Below are positions 1 to 7,921 of a DNA stretch of 64,000 nt, one piece after another (within the stretch, counting starts at the first letter, position 1; each line of letters begins with the position of its first letter). Position numbers and translations under genes: made by a program. The stretch comes from Streptomyces cadmiisoli (lineage in GTDB: Bacteria > Actinomycetota > Actinomycetes > Streptomycetales > Streptomycetaceae). Location: NCBI RefSeq assembly GCF_003261055.1, contig NZ_CP030074.1, forward strand, positions 248,001 to 312,000, read 5' to 3'. Below the pieces are notes generated by a model. That model did no database searches and was not told where the DNA came from. It saw nothing but the letters and a program-made list of their open reading frames with translations.

Positions 1-59
1 TCTACCCGGCGGTCCGGGCCGCGCGACTGTCCCCGACGCTCGCCCTGCACGCGCCCTGA
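1..59 (+). CDS. C-terminal end of an unidentified protein
   Basis: The first bases read as an open frame ending in TGA at 57-59, with 18 complete codons visible (tail ...LSPTLALHAP). A strong hairpin follows 17 bases later, which fits the end of a gene. Too little is present to name a family. It converges on the leftward lipoprotein gene that ends at 169. Confidence 0.4.
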   Translation, partial: YPAVRAARLSPTLALHAP

Positions 60-76
60 GCGCGCGGAGCGGTGCG

Positions 77-123
77 CCCGGTCCGGGTTCCGTCCCCGCA
101 CGGAGGACGGAACCCGGACCGGG
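77..123. terminator. Bidirectional terminator hairpin
   Basis: A perfect 19-bp inverted repeat (77-95 pairs with 105-123) encloses a 9-nt loop. It sits between two convergent gene ends, so it probably stops transcription from both sides. Confidence 0.85.
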
Positions 124-168
124 ACGCCGGACGTCACGCGCAGACGCCCCGGGAGGCTGCCGCGCCGC

Positions 169-1032
169 TCACTTCAGCTTGCCGAGCTGCGCCTCGATCG
201 CCTCCTCGGGCAGCCGGCCCTTGCCCTTGCCGCTGAAGTCGAAAACGACCGAGTTGGTCTTGACGAGCACCGGCCCCTTCTGGACCGCGGCGACCGTGAG
301 GAACATGCTCATGCCCTGCTCGGATATCTCCAGCCGCCACGCGGAGGCGTCGTCGCCCCACTTGGTGGGGACCTTTGTGACGGAGGAGATGGGCATGGTC
401 TCCATGCTGCCCGCCGCCTCCGGCTGGAAGGCCTCGGCGCCCTCCTTCGACATCGTGATCTCGAATCCGCCCGCGCAGGACCGGGCGGCCTTCGACACCG
501 CGTCCCTCTCCTCCTTCGCGCCGGCCTCACCCGCGTAGGAAGACAGGGACAGGACGTCCATACGCATCTTCCCGAGGGCGTCGAAGCCGTCCTCCATCGC
601 CTCGTCCAGCGCGGGCGGGCTGTCGAGTTCCTCCTTCTCCGGTGCTCCGGCCACCCCGGTGGTGCCCGCCGCGCCGACCGCGTCCTTTCCGGGCAGCGCG
701 GCGAGCATCCCGGCCAGCGGCGTGCATTCGGGCTTGTCGGACGTGACGAAACCGCTGGTGTCCCCGCGGTAGGCCTTCGTCACCTTGGCCGAGTCGGAGG
801 CCTTGATGTCGTAGCCGTCGAGTTCTCCCGGCTGGAGCAGCATGGTCGACAACTGCGCGCTGGTCGGCGGCTTTTCCCCGGTTGATTCCTGCGTCCCGGC
901 GGAGGAACTCTCCTGCGTGGCGGCGCGGTCGGATCCCGTCGACTTCTTCTCCGTCTCCGCGCAGCCCGAGACAAGGAGGGCCAGTACCCCCACGGGAACG
1001 GCGAATGCTGTCCGGTGCAGCTGCGTTTTCAC
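169..1032 (-). CDS. Secreted lipoprotein, unknown function
   Basis: A 287-residue lipoprotein. It begins KTQLHRTAF, followed by a hydrophobic stretch and the lipobox LVSGC near residue 22. An Ala/Ser/Thr/Glu-rich linker follows, then a domain with the segment CTPLAGMLAALPGKD and a second Cys in SCAGGFEI, possibly a disulfide pair. The start is the GTG at 1030-1032 with GAAAGG about 6 nt upstream; the open frame runs further upstream but without a start-like context. It should be exported, diacylated and anchored outside the membrane. Its shape resembles small Streptomyces lipoproteins of sensor or cell-wall type, but I recognise no catalytic family. It stands alone, convergent with the gene on its left. 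Confidence 0.85.
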   Translation of the reverse strand: MKTQLHRTAFAVPVGVLALLVSGCAETEKKSTGSDRAATQESSSAGTQESTGEKPPTSAQLSTMLLQPGELDGYDIKASDSAKVTKAYRGDTSGFVTSDKPECTPLAGMLAALPGKDAVGAAGTTGVAGAPEKEELDSPPALDEAMEDGFDALGKMRMDVLSLSSYAGEAGAKEERDAVSKAARSCAGGFEITMSKEGAEAFQPEAAGSMETMPISSVTKVPTKWGDDASAWRLEISEQGMSMFLTVAAVQKGPVLVKTNSVVFDFSGKGKGRLPEEAIEAQLGKLK

Positions 1033-1068
1033 GAGGCGCCTTTCGCTCGACTTGAATTGCGTATGTGC

Positions 1069-1086
1069 CGCCACCGGGTGGTGGCG
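1069..1086 (-). promoter_or_regulatory. Small hairpin in the lipoprotein leader
   Basis: A 7-bp perfect inverted repeat with a 4-nt loop lies about 40 nt upstream of the GTG start, in the probable leader or promoter of the lipoprotein gene. It could be an operator or an mRNA structure; nothing else supports either. Confidence 0.2.
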
Positions 1087-1279
1087 TACATGGCTGGGGA
1101 CGCTAACGGGACCCACTGACAAAGCCGTCATGCTTCGACGGAGAGAAAGAGGCATTTGTCCGTCGGGGACCTCTGTTTGGTGCGCGTCGAGCCCTGCAAA
1201 GGGGTTGGAATTGCTCACGCCCATTGAGCATTTGGAGCCACGGCGGGACCGGTGCTGACGGCTGAATTGCCGGAGCGGT

Positions 1280-2848
1280 CTACTGCACCGGCCGCTTGAG
1301 GTCGTCGGCGACCAGACGGACCCCCAGCCCGAACGCGACGGACGTCGCCGACGCCCTTTCCAGGTGCTCCTTCCCGCTCGCCGCCACGCAGACCGACCCC
1401 CCGTCCCGTACCAGCGGCTCCAGCCGCCACAGCATCGAGCCGGGCTCGTCGTACCGCACCTCGGCGCCCACACCGGTCAACGCGTGGCCGGAGCCGTCGA
1501 AAGTGACCACGGCGGACGGCCGGGTGGTCCGCGTCCCGCTCGGCGCCGAGGCGACGCGCCGGTCGACCCGGTACCGGCGGCCCGCCACGGTGAAGGAACT
1601 CCGCAGACCGACGGCGTACGCGTCCACGGTGCAGGGGTGCGGGAGGAGGTGGTCCTTGGCCCGTACCTCCCAGGACGTCCCGTTCAGCGGGAAGGAGGCC
1701 GTGGCCAGGCTGCCCGGTCCGAGAGCCTGCGTCCCGTCGTGCCAGTTCACCCGGAACCCGCCGCCGATGAGGACATGTCCCTCCGGTGCGGCGGCGGAAG
1801 CCGACGGATGCGCCGCCACAGTGCCGCGCACGCGCCGGACGCTCAGCAGCCGCGAAGCCAGTTGCGCGGGACCGACACCGTCGACGGCCAGACCGATGGC
1901 GTATCCGGTCAAGGTGTGCGGCTGGGCGACGAGATGGTCCTTCGACGAAACCACCCAGGCGCCGCCGTCGGGGGAGGGGCAGGAAGCGGTGAGCAGCGCA
2001 CCGTGCGGCTCTCCGTGGGTGACGGCACCACCGCCGACCACCACCATGTCGTCCGGCACGCCGATCCGCATGCCGAGGTGGAGGGGGTGACTGCCGTCGG
2101 AGTCACGGCGGAAGACGGCGGTCGTGATGAGCCCCGAGTCGTCCCGGCAACGGAACACCTCCTCGCCGCGGTCGTCACCGCGTGCCGGTCCTGTCGGCGC
2201 GGGGGTCCCGGAGGGCAGATCGAGCACCTCCCACAGTGTTTCCGCGGGCCACGGGGAGCCGAGCCACTTCAGACCGGGGCCGGTCGGGTGGGCCGTCAGG
2301 TCGTGCAGCAGGGCCCGGTCACCCGACAGGGCGCCGGACGGGTCGAGGACGTGCCAGGCTTCGTCACCGGGCCGGCACCAGGCCAGCACGTTGAACAGCT
2401 GGCGCGGCAGCAGCGCGCGCAGTTCGGTGGGCAGGCACGGCGTGAACCCGGTGAACTCCTCACCGTGGAACGGCCGGTGCGACGCCCCGCCGGACGGCTC
2501 GTCCAGCGCCGACAAGCCCCAGACGAGGGTGCCCGCCTCGCTGAACAGGACGTCGAAGTGGTGTCCGTCGTGGGCCATGGACAGCACCGGTCCGACGGAG
2601 ACCGGCCGCGGTCCGTAGTGGTGCCGGCTCCCGTCGATCGACGGCCTCAGCGTGTAGACGGGCGGCCCTGACGGCGCGCCCTCGCCACTGTGCACGAGCG
2701 CGCTGACGGCGGCCAGCGCACGGCATCGGGCCAGCAGACGAGGGACGGCGGGCAGCATGCCGGTGACCAGGATCGGGTGCATGCCGCCAGCGAACCACCT
2801 GCCTCGACGACGGGAGACGGGCGAATCCGGCGAGGGCAGCGGGGCCAT
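1280..2848 (-). CDS. Protein with three C-terminal KDH-type repeats, unknown function
   Basis: Up to 522 residues. The N-terminal half (about 1-230) is unrecognised. The C-terminal half holds three imperfect copies of a module of about 95 residues. Each has a Gly-rich strand (VVGGGAV, LIGGGFRV, LTGVGAEV), a Leu/Ser-rich middle, a W/V strand ending in SKDHL, AKDHL or GKEHL, and a final aromatic/Gly segment (TGYAIGL, DAYAVGL, VAFGLGV). The regular spacing suggests a repeated beta domain, perhaps for binding or structure. There is no clear signal peptide. The first ATG (2846-2848) has no good Shine-Dalgarno; the ATG at 2780-2782 has AGGTGG 12 nt upstream and may be the true start. It lies downstream of tgmC on the same strand, but a RiPP role is not shown. 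Confidence 0.7.
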   Translation of the reverse strand: MAPLPSPDSPVSRRRGRWFAGGMHPILVTGMLPAVPRLLARCRALAAVSALVHSGEGAPSGPPVYTLRPSIDGSRHHYGPRPVSVGPVLSMAHDGHHFDVLFSEAGTLVWGLSALDEPSGGASHRPFHGEEFTGFTPCLPTELRALLPRQLFNVLAWCRPGDEAWHVLDPSGALSGDRALLHDLTAHPTGPGLKWLGSPWPAETLWEVLDLPSGTPAPTGPARGDDRGEEVFRCRDDSGLITTAVFRRDSDGSHPLHLGMRIGVPDDMVVVGGGAVTHGEPHGALLTASCPSPDGGAWVVSSKDHLVAQPHTLTGYAIGLAVDGVGPAQLASRLLSVRRVRGTVAAHPSASAAAPEGHVLIGGGFRVNWHDGTQALGPGSLATASFPLNGTSWEVRAKDHLLPHPCTVDAYAVGLRSSFTVAGRRYRVDRRVASAPSGTRTTRPSAVVTFDGSGHALTGVGAEVRYDEPGSMLWRLEPLVRDGGSVCVAASGKEHLERASATSVAFGLGVRLVADDLKRPVQ

Positions 2849-2952
2849 GGGGTTGCAACGTCGACTGCTCGTGCCTGATGAGCAATCGCTGGTACAGCGC
2901 CGGTTGATCGCTCGGTCGGCGGACGAGTGAAGCCGGTACCTGGACGCGGTGG

Positions 2953-4030
2953 CTATGGGCTGCTGGGCAGGGCCCAGCTCGGCCCGTCGGTTTCTCCGTA
3001 CGAGACGGTTTGTCGGGTGGGCGTGATCGTCAGCCGAAAGTCTTCGCGAGCTGGTGCGTCCGCGAAGACCTTCGCCAGGCCCTCAACGACGTCCCAGAGC
3101 CTTTGCGGGCCGTACTGGCGGACGGCTCCGGAGACGTCCGCAATGGCGGTCGACCCATCAGAGGTCCACAGCCCTACCGCGCTGAGGTTCCCGTCATCGT
3201 CGCGCCAGGAGCACGAACTGTAGCCGGGCAGTGCCAGTGAGGCGGGGAACTTGAGCCGTCCGAAGAGATCCGCCGGCGGAAGGCTGCTGTCGGTCGGCGG
3301 CTGCTCTCTGGCCGTGTCGAACCGCGGAGGCGCTCCGTCGACCCGTCGAGCCATGAAGTGCGCTGGAGTGGCCAGGAAGGTGCCGACCGCGTGCCCCTCC
3401 CCCGTGACCGTGGCGCGTGCGATGCCGTATCCGAGAGGGGCGACGACCACAGCACCGGGAGCCGCCTGCTGCAGGAGCGGCCGGGGGATCATGTGCAACC
3501 CCACAGTGGCGATGATGCGGTCGTACGGCGCTCGTGTCGGGTAGCCCTCCGCGCCGTCGCCGACGGACACGGTCGGCTTCACCCCGACTGTGCGCAGATG
3601 CCGGAGGGCGGTCTCGACGAGGCCGGCGTCGATGTCGACGCTCGTCACGTCGGCGTCCGTGAGTCGGTGGCAGAGCAGGGCCAGGTTGTAGCCGGTGCCG
3701 GTGCCCAGCTCGAACACTCGGTGGCCCTCGGCGGCGTCCAGGGCTTCGAGCATTCTCAGCATGATGGATGGCTGGCTGGACGAGCTGGTGGGGACACCAT
3801 GTCCGTCGAGCTGAGTGGTCAGCGCCGCATCGCTGTAGACCGAGTCCAGGTAGCTGGGGTCCCCCCCAGGCCACGGACTGCCATCCTCCTTCGGCGTTCT
3901 GCTGGAAGAAGCGGGGTACGAACACGTGGCGGGGAACGGCGGCGAACGCGTCGCTCCAGCGCCCGGCCGCGAGATCCGCGGCCATCTGCTGACGCGCGGA
4001 GGCAGAGGTGCCGCTGTCGGGCCAGGTCAT
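2953..4030 (-). pseudogene. tgmC: TgmC-type methyltransferase (PIMT-like), frameshifted
   Basis: A SAM-dependent methyltransferase of the protein-L-isoaspartate type associated with ATP-grasp peptide maturases. In characterised relatives such as ThfM of fuscimiditide it methylates an Asp and drives aspartimide formation. The start overlaps the tgmB stop (ATGA at 4027-4030). The first ~57 codons (ARQQMAADLAAGRW, VPRHVFVPRFF) are in one frame. The rest (SIMLRMLEALDAAEGHRVFE, then motif I ELGTGTGYN) is in another. The switch falls in a run of seven C (seven G in the mRNA) near 3862-3868. Removing one base restores the continuous reading VAWGDPSYLDSVYSD and a protein of about 358 residues, the family length. 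So this is either a recent pseudogene or a homopolymer sequencing error. Confidence 0.85.
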
Positions 4031-5007
4031 TCGGTTGCTCCCATCAGGTATGCGGCGTGCGCCGCTGCGATCGGCAGACCCGTACGGTTCTCAACCCAGC
4101 CCCAGGTGCCGCAAGGGTTGTTCTCGAAGAACACCCACTGCCCCGCGGGCGTTACGGCGAAGTCGAAGGCGCCGAACGCGATGCCGTAGTAGGCGAGGAA
4201 CCGGCGCACCCCGGTGGCGACATCGGCGGGGACGGCCACGGTGTCGTACTCGATGTGGTTGTAGTCGGTCCGCCAGTCGATACCGGCGGCTTTGCTGGTG
4301 GTGATCAGCTTGCCGCCGAAAACATCGCCGCCGACGGCGATCAGACGTACCTCGTACGCCTTGGTGATGTCTTCCTGGACGTAGTGGGCCGTCAGGCGGA
4401 TGGTGTCGTCGAAGTCCTCCGAGTTGACGCGGTGGGTTGCGACCATCAGGCTGCGGTCTTCGCCGACGTCGAGCCGGCCGCCAAGGACGGGCTTGCAGAT
4501 CAGCGGTCCGTCCACCTCCTTTGCGAAGGCTCGTGCCGCTTCGAGGTCGTTGGTGATGATGCTCCGCGGCACCATCAGCCCGCAACGCGTCGCGGCGACG
4601 AGTTGCTGAGGCTTGTGAGCCGCGACCCGGTCCGCGTGAGGGTCGTTGAGCCATCGAGCACCGGACAGAGCACTCAGGAGGTTGAGGATTGCGGCGTCGG
4701 CCTGGTTCTGCGCCCAAGTGGCGTAGGGCTCAGGGACGGAAGCGGCGATCTGCGGACGTGCGGGCCGCCTCCAGTAGACGGCCCGCACCTCTTCGAGCCG
4801 CACCGTCCGGCGCCCGTCGTCGATCGTCCCCGTCCAGCCCGATTCCTGGGGCAGGTGATTACCGGTGAGGGTGAGCCGCTGGGGGAACTCCGCGACGTCG
4901 AAACGCATCACGGGCACGTTGCGCCGGTTGAGCTGGTCGACGACCATGTCGGCCGCAGCGTCGAGCTGCTCAGCGACAACGAGCACAGGGCGGGCGGCGG
5001 CACTCAT
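4027..5007 (-). CDS. tgmB: ATP-grasp peptide maturase
   Basis: A 326-residue ATP-grasp ligase of the family that modifies short RiPP precursors. It activates Asp/Glu side-chain carboxylates with ATP and joins them to Ser/Thr (ester) or Lys (amide) side chains of the precursor. Visible features are an N-terminal pre-ATP-grasp fold (PVLVVAEQLD, RFDVAEFPQRL), the conserved VYWRRP segment, an ATP-binding Lys region (LICKPVLGGR), the YVQEDITKAYEVRLIAVGG strand region, and the metal-binding end with FDFAV and FFENNPCGTWGW. Its ATG overlaps the tgmA stop by 4 nt and its own stop overlaps the tgmC start, so the three genes form one coupled unit. It is a cytoplasmic enzyme and looks intact. Confidence 0.92.
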   Translation of the reverse strand: MSAAARPVLVVAEQLDAAADMVVDQLNRRNVPVMRFDVAEFPQRLTLTGNHLPQESGWTGTIDDGRRTVRLEEVRAVYWRRPARPQIAASVPEPYATWAQNQADAAILNLLSALSGARWLNDPHADRVAAHKPQQLVAATRCGLMVPRSIITNDLEAARAFAKEVDGPLICKPVLGGRLDVGEDRSLMVATHRVNSEDFDDTIRLTAHYVQEDITKAYEVRLIAVGGDVFGGKLITTSKAAGIDWRTDYNHIEYDTVAVPADVATGVRRFLAYYGIAFGAFDFAVTPAGQWVFFENNPCGTWGWVENRTGLPIAAAHAAYLMGATE

Positions 5008-5225
5008 GACGCCGGCGCGAAGTACGGGTCGGAGACGTCGTCGCCCTTGCCGTCCAGGTTGGTGTCGGTCGTCGAAGCGGCCTGCGCCTTGGTGTGCCAG
5101 GGCTTGCCGTCGGCGGCCAGGTTGATCTGGCGCTCCTCGTGCCAGCGGACCCCGGCGATCGAGGTGGTCACCAGGCACGGCGGTGCTGCGGCGCGCGCGG
5201 CGAAGGGGATTTTCGCTGTGGTCAT
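5004..5225 (-). CDS. tgmA: Graspetide/imiditide precursor peptide
   Basis: A 73-residue precursor. The leader begins MTTAKIPFAARAAAPP and contains GVRWHEERQINLAADGKPW, a stretch that looks like a conserved recognition block. The C-terminal core, from about residue 51, is STTDTNLDGKGDDVSDPYF followed by APAS. It alternates Thr/Ser donors (S51, T52, T53, T55) with acids (D54, D58, D62, D63, D66), as expected for omega-ester crosslinks. D58-G59 is a natural aspartimide site for the methyltransferase. I chose the second of two adjacent ATGs (5223-5225) because AGAGAGGA is then 7-8 nt upstream. The crosslink pattern is inference; the gene assignment rests on position, size, core composition and the tgmB/tgmC neighbours. 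Confidence 0.87.
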   Translation of the reverse strand: MTTAKIPFAARAAAPPCLVTTSIAGVRWHEERQINLAADGKPWHTKAQAASTTDTNLDGKGDDVSDPYFAPAS

Positions 5226-5258
5226 CATTCTTCCTCTCTACGGTGGGTGTCGGTACGA

Positions 5259-5300
5259 CCTGTCTGGTGGCCCACCGGATCCGCTGGGCCATCGGACAGG
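5259..5300 (-). promoter_or_regulatory. Hairpin upstream of tgmA (attenuator or processing site)
   Basis: Two 16-nt arms (5259-5274 and 5285-5300) pair at 14 positions around a 10-nt loop. The structure lies in the only sizeable gap of the operon, between the unknown ORF ending at 5318 and tgmA. It could be a leaky terminator or an RNase barrier that sets precursor abundance relative to the upstream genes. No U-tract was seen. Confidence 0.4.
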
Positions 5301-5317
5301 GGTCTACGTGGAGAACC

Positions 5318-5569
5318 TCAGTGCGGATCGGTGTGCCTGGGGCACACCGATGGCCGGTTGGTGCAGATCGTGGCTCGGGTGCGGTCCTCGTCCCTGTAGT
5401 ACAGCCGCGGTCCCGAGACGTGCGCCACGATCGTGAGCGTGCCGGCAGCCGCCTCGTCTTCCTCCCGCTGGCCGATGAAGGCAACTACGACGGACTCGGT
5501 CGGGGGGTGCACGGGACGGTTCTCTCTCGGGCTTCTGGGCGGGCTGTACGGGAAGGGAGGGACGATCAC
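5318..5569 (-). CDS. Small unknown protein in the tgm operon
   Basis: An 83-residue ORF with no family I recognise. It begins VIVPPFPYSPPRSPRENRP, a Pro-rich N-terminus, followed by an apparently globular segment (VVVAFIGQREE, TLTIVAHVSGPRLYYRDED). The GTG start (5567-5569) overlaps the DUF6415 stop by 4 nt and has a near-perfect AAGGAGG just upstream, which argues for real translation. An upstream in-frame ATG at 5587 is possible. It sits directly before tgmA, so it may be a leader-binding or accessory protein of the pathway, but that is only inferred from position. Confidence 0.6.
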   Translation of the reverse strand: MIVPPFPYSPPRSPRENRPVHPPTESVVVAFIGQREEDEAAAGTLTIVAHVSGPRLYYRDEDRTRATICTNRPSVCPRHTDPH

Positions 5570-5994
5570 GCTGCCTCCTTGAGGCACTTGATCGCGGCGA
5601 GGCGCTCAAGGAGTTCGTTCACAGACCAGGCCATCCGGCGCAGTTGACCGACGGCTTGCCGGTGGTCCCCGGGCAGGTCATGGGCTCGTAGGTCGCGGGC
5701 CTGTCGGATCAGCCGGTCAGCTTCGACGTCCTTCTGACCGACTTCGGCGGCGATCGCGATGTCCACGAGCCTCATCAAGTGCCCGCGGAGCCGCCGAGCG
5801 TGGTCCTCGAGGTCTTCTTCCAGCGGGACGACGTCGTCCAGGACCGCGCCGACGTCGTCGAGTAAGCCCTCGCCGTCGAAGGGAGTCCACTGCCGCGCCT
5901 TGGCTAAGACGTCAGCCAGATCCTCGGGGACAAGAGGTGGCGTCCACGGTGTGGTGCGCTGTGTCCAGCGGGGGAGGGTGGCCGGCGGATTCAC
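5566..5994 (-). CDS. DUF6415 family protein
   Basis: A 142-residue, mostly helical protein matching the DUF6415 pattern common in Streptomyces natural-product loci: WTPPLVPEDLADVLAKAR near the N-terminus, PFDGEGLLDDVGAVLDD, EEDLEDHARRLRGHLMRLV, and a C-terminus DHRQAVGQLRRMAWSVNELL ending KCLKEAA. The GTG start (5992-5994) overlaps the upstream HATPase stop (GTGA) and the stop overlaps the next start, so it is coupled on both sides. No enzyme motif is visible and the function of the family is unknown to me. It is cytoplasmic; a regulatory or chaperone role is conceivable. Confidence 0.8.
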   Translation of the reverse strand: MNPPATLPRWTQRTTPWTPPLVPEDLADVLAKARQWTPFDGEGLLDDVGAVLDDVVPLEEDLEDHARRLRGHLMRLVDIAIAAEVGQKDVEADRLIRQARDLRAHDLPGDHRQAVGQLRRMAWSVNELLERLAAIKCLKEAA

Positions 5995-6467
5995 GGGCGC
6001 TCCTTGGACGGTACGCGCAGACTGCACCAAGTTTCGGCACCGTCCTTGCTGGTTCCCCAGGTCCCGCCGTTCTCGCTGGCCACGGCCTGGACGAGGGCGA
6101 GGCCTCGCCCGGATTCGGCGTCGTCGGTGGTCGGCTTGCGGGCGGCGTGACCCGGCATGCCGTCGATGACGGTGACGTGAAGGAATCCGTCCTGAAGTCC
6201 GAGGTGGAGGGTGATTTCCGTAGTGCCGCTGTGCATCAAGGCGTTGGTCAGCAGTTCGGAGACGATGAGCGCCACCTCGGTGCTCAAAGCCTCGAGTCCG
6301 CAGCTTCTGAGTCTGGCTGCCGCGATCCTTCGTATGGCCCTTACCCGAGAGGCGTCCTCCGCGCAGGGCAGAGCATCGCCGGAGCGGGGTGCGACCGCGA
6401 TCCGCTGGTGCAGCACCTCGCCATCGCGGTGGACCGGGCGGGGCATCCGTAGGGCTGTCGTCGTCAT
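5991..6467 (-). CDS. RsbW-like ATP-binding protein (HATPase_c)
   Basis: A 158-residue single-domain GHKL ATPase of the anti-sigma/serine-kinase type. The N box is VALIVSELLTNALMHSG, and the G boxes are VIDGMPG and ESGRGLALVQAVASENGG. No phosphoacceptor His or membrane segment is present, so it resembles the small stand-alone HATPases of Streptomyces. The start is the ATG at 6465-6467 with AAGAGG 6 nt upstream; the longer open frame upstream is poorly supported. It is the first gene of the leftward tgm operon and is transcribed away from the XRE/TPR regulator across a 191-bp shared control region. It may act as a switch protein for that regulator, but this is inference. Confidence 0.87.
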   Translation of the reverse strand: MTTTALRMPRPVHRDGEVLHQRIAVAPRSGDALPCAEDASRVRAIRRIAAARLRSCGLEALSTEVALIVSELLTNALMHSGTTEITLHLGLQDGFLHVTVIDGMPGHAARKPTTDDAESGRGLALVQAVASENGGTWGTSKDGAETWCSLRVPSKERP

Positions 6468-6613
6468 CACGTCCTCTTGGGGCAGGAGGGGAGTGCGAGC
6501 AGGAGATGACCGCTGCCTGCTTGCCCTCCGTGTAGCCAGATAACCGCCGTTGGCCAGGCCATGGGGATGCCGTATTGGCACCCACTTGTGCGCATCGCCC
6601 CTGCCGTTTTGGC

Positions 6614-6636
6614 TGTCCCTTTACTCTTTGGGGACA
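6614..6636. promoter_or_regulatory. Candidate operator in divergent tgm control region
   Basis: TGTCCC (6614-6619) and its inverted copy GGGACA (6631-6636) are separated by 11 nt, close to the start of the XRE/TPR gene and between two divergent operons. The related control region at 49130-49177 also carries repeated TGTCC motifs. Operator function is a guess from symmetry and position. Confidence 0.3.
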
Positions 6637-6658
6637 CCCCTCCTCATGACGTTCGGTC

Positions 6659-7921
6659 ATGTCGGTTACACGTAACGACGCGTTAGCTGCGTGGCTGGCC
6701 GGGCACATGATGTCCGTCGGGGAGTTGACTTCCCTGGTCAACACGGCAATCGGTGACCTCACGGGCGCTTATGGAACCATCCATGACCGTCACGTGTTCA
6801 AGCTGCTCCGTGGCGAGCACAGGTCACCGAACGCCCTGCTGAGAACGGCTCTCGAGACAGTGACGGGTCGAACTGCCACGGAGTTAGGCTTCGTTCCTCG
6901 GGGGAGTACGGACCCGAAGCTCTCCCCAGCACCTGAGGACGACCCCGTGTATCGACGCGCTTTCCTGGCCGCGGCTGCTGCCGCTGGCGCATCCCTGACC
7001 GCGCCCACGAGTGCGCAACGCCGTCTTGGTTCAGCCGACGTCGATCGGATGAATGCCAAGCTGGCAGCCGTCGTCTCCATGGACAACAAGTACGGCGGCA
7101 CGCTGGAGCTCCAGGAGCACGCGGCTGCACTCGCTGACGAAGCGGTACACCTGCAGAACACCCATACCGCGTCCAGTCGTATCCGGTCCGAGCTCTACGG
7201 GGTCGCCGCAGCATTCACCGCGAGTGCCATGTGGGCGGCCATCGACGGCCAGCGCCTCACGCAGGCTGAGCCCTACCTCAACAAGGCCGTCACGCTCGCC
7301 GGCCTCGCCAAGAACCGGTTCGTCCTCTACCGCGTCTGGGGCCACGCCGCCATCATGTACCGGCATCTCGGCCTCCCCACGGACGCCATCGCCGCCGGTG
7401 AAGCCGCCCGCGCCACGCCCATCACCCGCTGCGACCCTCTCTACGCTTCGTTGGCTATGGCCCGGCTGGCCACCTTCCATGCCGATCAGGGAGACGAGCG
7501 CGGCGCACTCCGCTCGATCGGGCTCGCACAAACCTCGTTCGACAGTGCCGACAGTGCGAAGCACCGCCCGCCGTGGATGGGCTTCTACGACCAGGCCGAG
7601 CTCGACAGCCTCGCCACCTTCGCCTTCCTGCGCCTCGGAAAGTGGGACGAAGCCGAGCGCCATGCACACCGATGCCTTGCCGGACTGCGGCCGGACCTCG
7701 AGCGGAACCACGCCCTGACGTACGCCAACCTCGCCCTTGCTCAGCTCGGCCAAGGCGACATCGAGCCTGCCGTCGCCTCAGCCCGTATCGTCCCGGCAGC
7801 AATGGCACGACACGGCCGCGTATCCATGCTCCTGAACGACTTCACGAACCGACTCACAGCCCTGGCACCGCGCAGCTCCGACACCACTGCGTGGCTCGAG
7901 CATCGGAAGGCAGCCGCATGA
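6659..7921 (+). CDS. XRE/TPR-type transcriptional regulator
   Basis: A 420-residue regulator. The N-terminal part (about 1-80) is a degenerate helix-turn-helix region (ALAAWLAGHMMSVGELTSLV, DRHVFKLLRGEHRSPNALL, ending ATELGF). A linker with VYRRAFLAAAAAAGASL resembles a remnant twin-arginine/hydrophobic segment common to this group. The rest (about 150-420) is helical TPR-like repeats (FVLYRVWGHAAIMYRHLGL, AELDSLATFAFLRLGKWDEA). Such proteins are often signal-responsive regulators of specialised metabolism. It overlaps the GNAT gene by 4 nt (ATGA) and diverges from the HATPase gene, so it probably controls the tgm locus. The same layout recurs at 47763-49073. The Shine-Dalgarno is weak, suggesting a nearly leaderless mRNA. 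Confidence 0.87.
   Translation: MSVTRNDALAAWLAGHMMSVGELTSLVNTAIGDLTGAYGTIHDRHVFKLLRGEHRSPNALLRTALETVTGRTATELGFVPRGSTDPKLSPAPEDDPVYRRAFLAAAAAAGASLTAPTSAQRRLGSADVDRMNAKLAAVVSMDNKYGGTLELQEHAAALADEAVHLQNTHTASSRIRSELYGVAAAFTASAMWAAIDGQRLTQAEPYLNKAVTLAGLAKNRFVLYRVWGHAAIMYRHLGLPTDAIAAGEAARATPITRCDPLYASLAMARLATFHADQGDERGALRSIGLAQTSFDSADSAKHRPPWMGFYDQAELDSLATFAFLRLGKWDEAERHAHRCLAGLRPDLERNHALTYANLALAQLGQGDIEPAVASARIVPAAMARHGRVSMLLNDFTNRLTALAPRSSDTTAWLEHRKAAA

Noticed and set aside
3860..3870. Phase variation of tgmC through the seven-base run
   Set aside because: Only a single homopolymer in one sequence is seen; error or simple mutation is more likely.
3358..5436. A 692-codon + strand frame over the tgm genes
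   Set aside because: Antisense to the ATP-grasp and methyltransferase genes, whose motifs and overlaps are clear.
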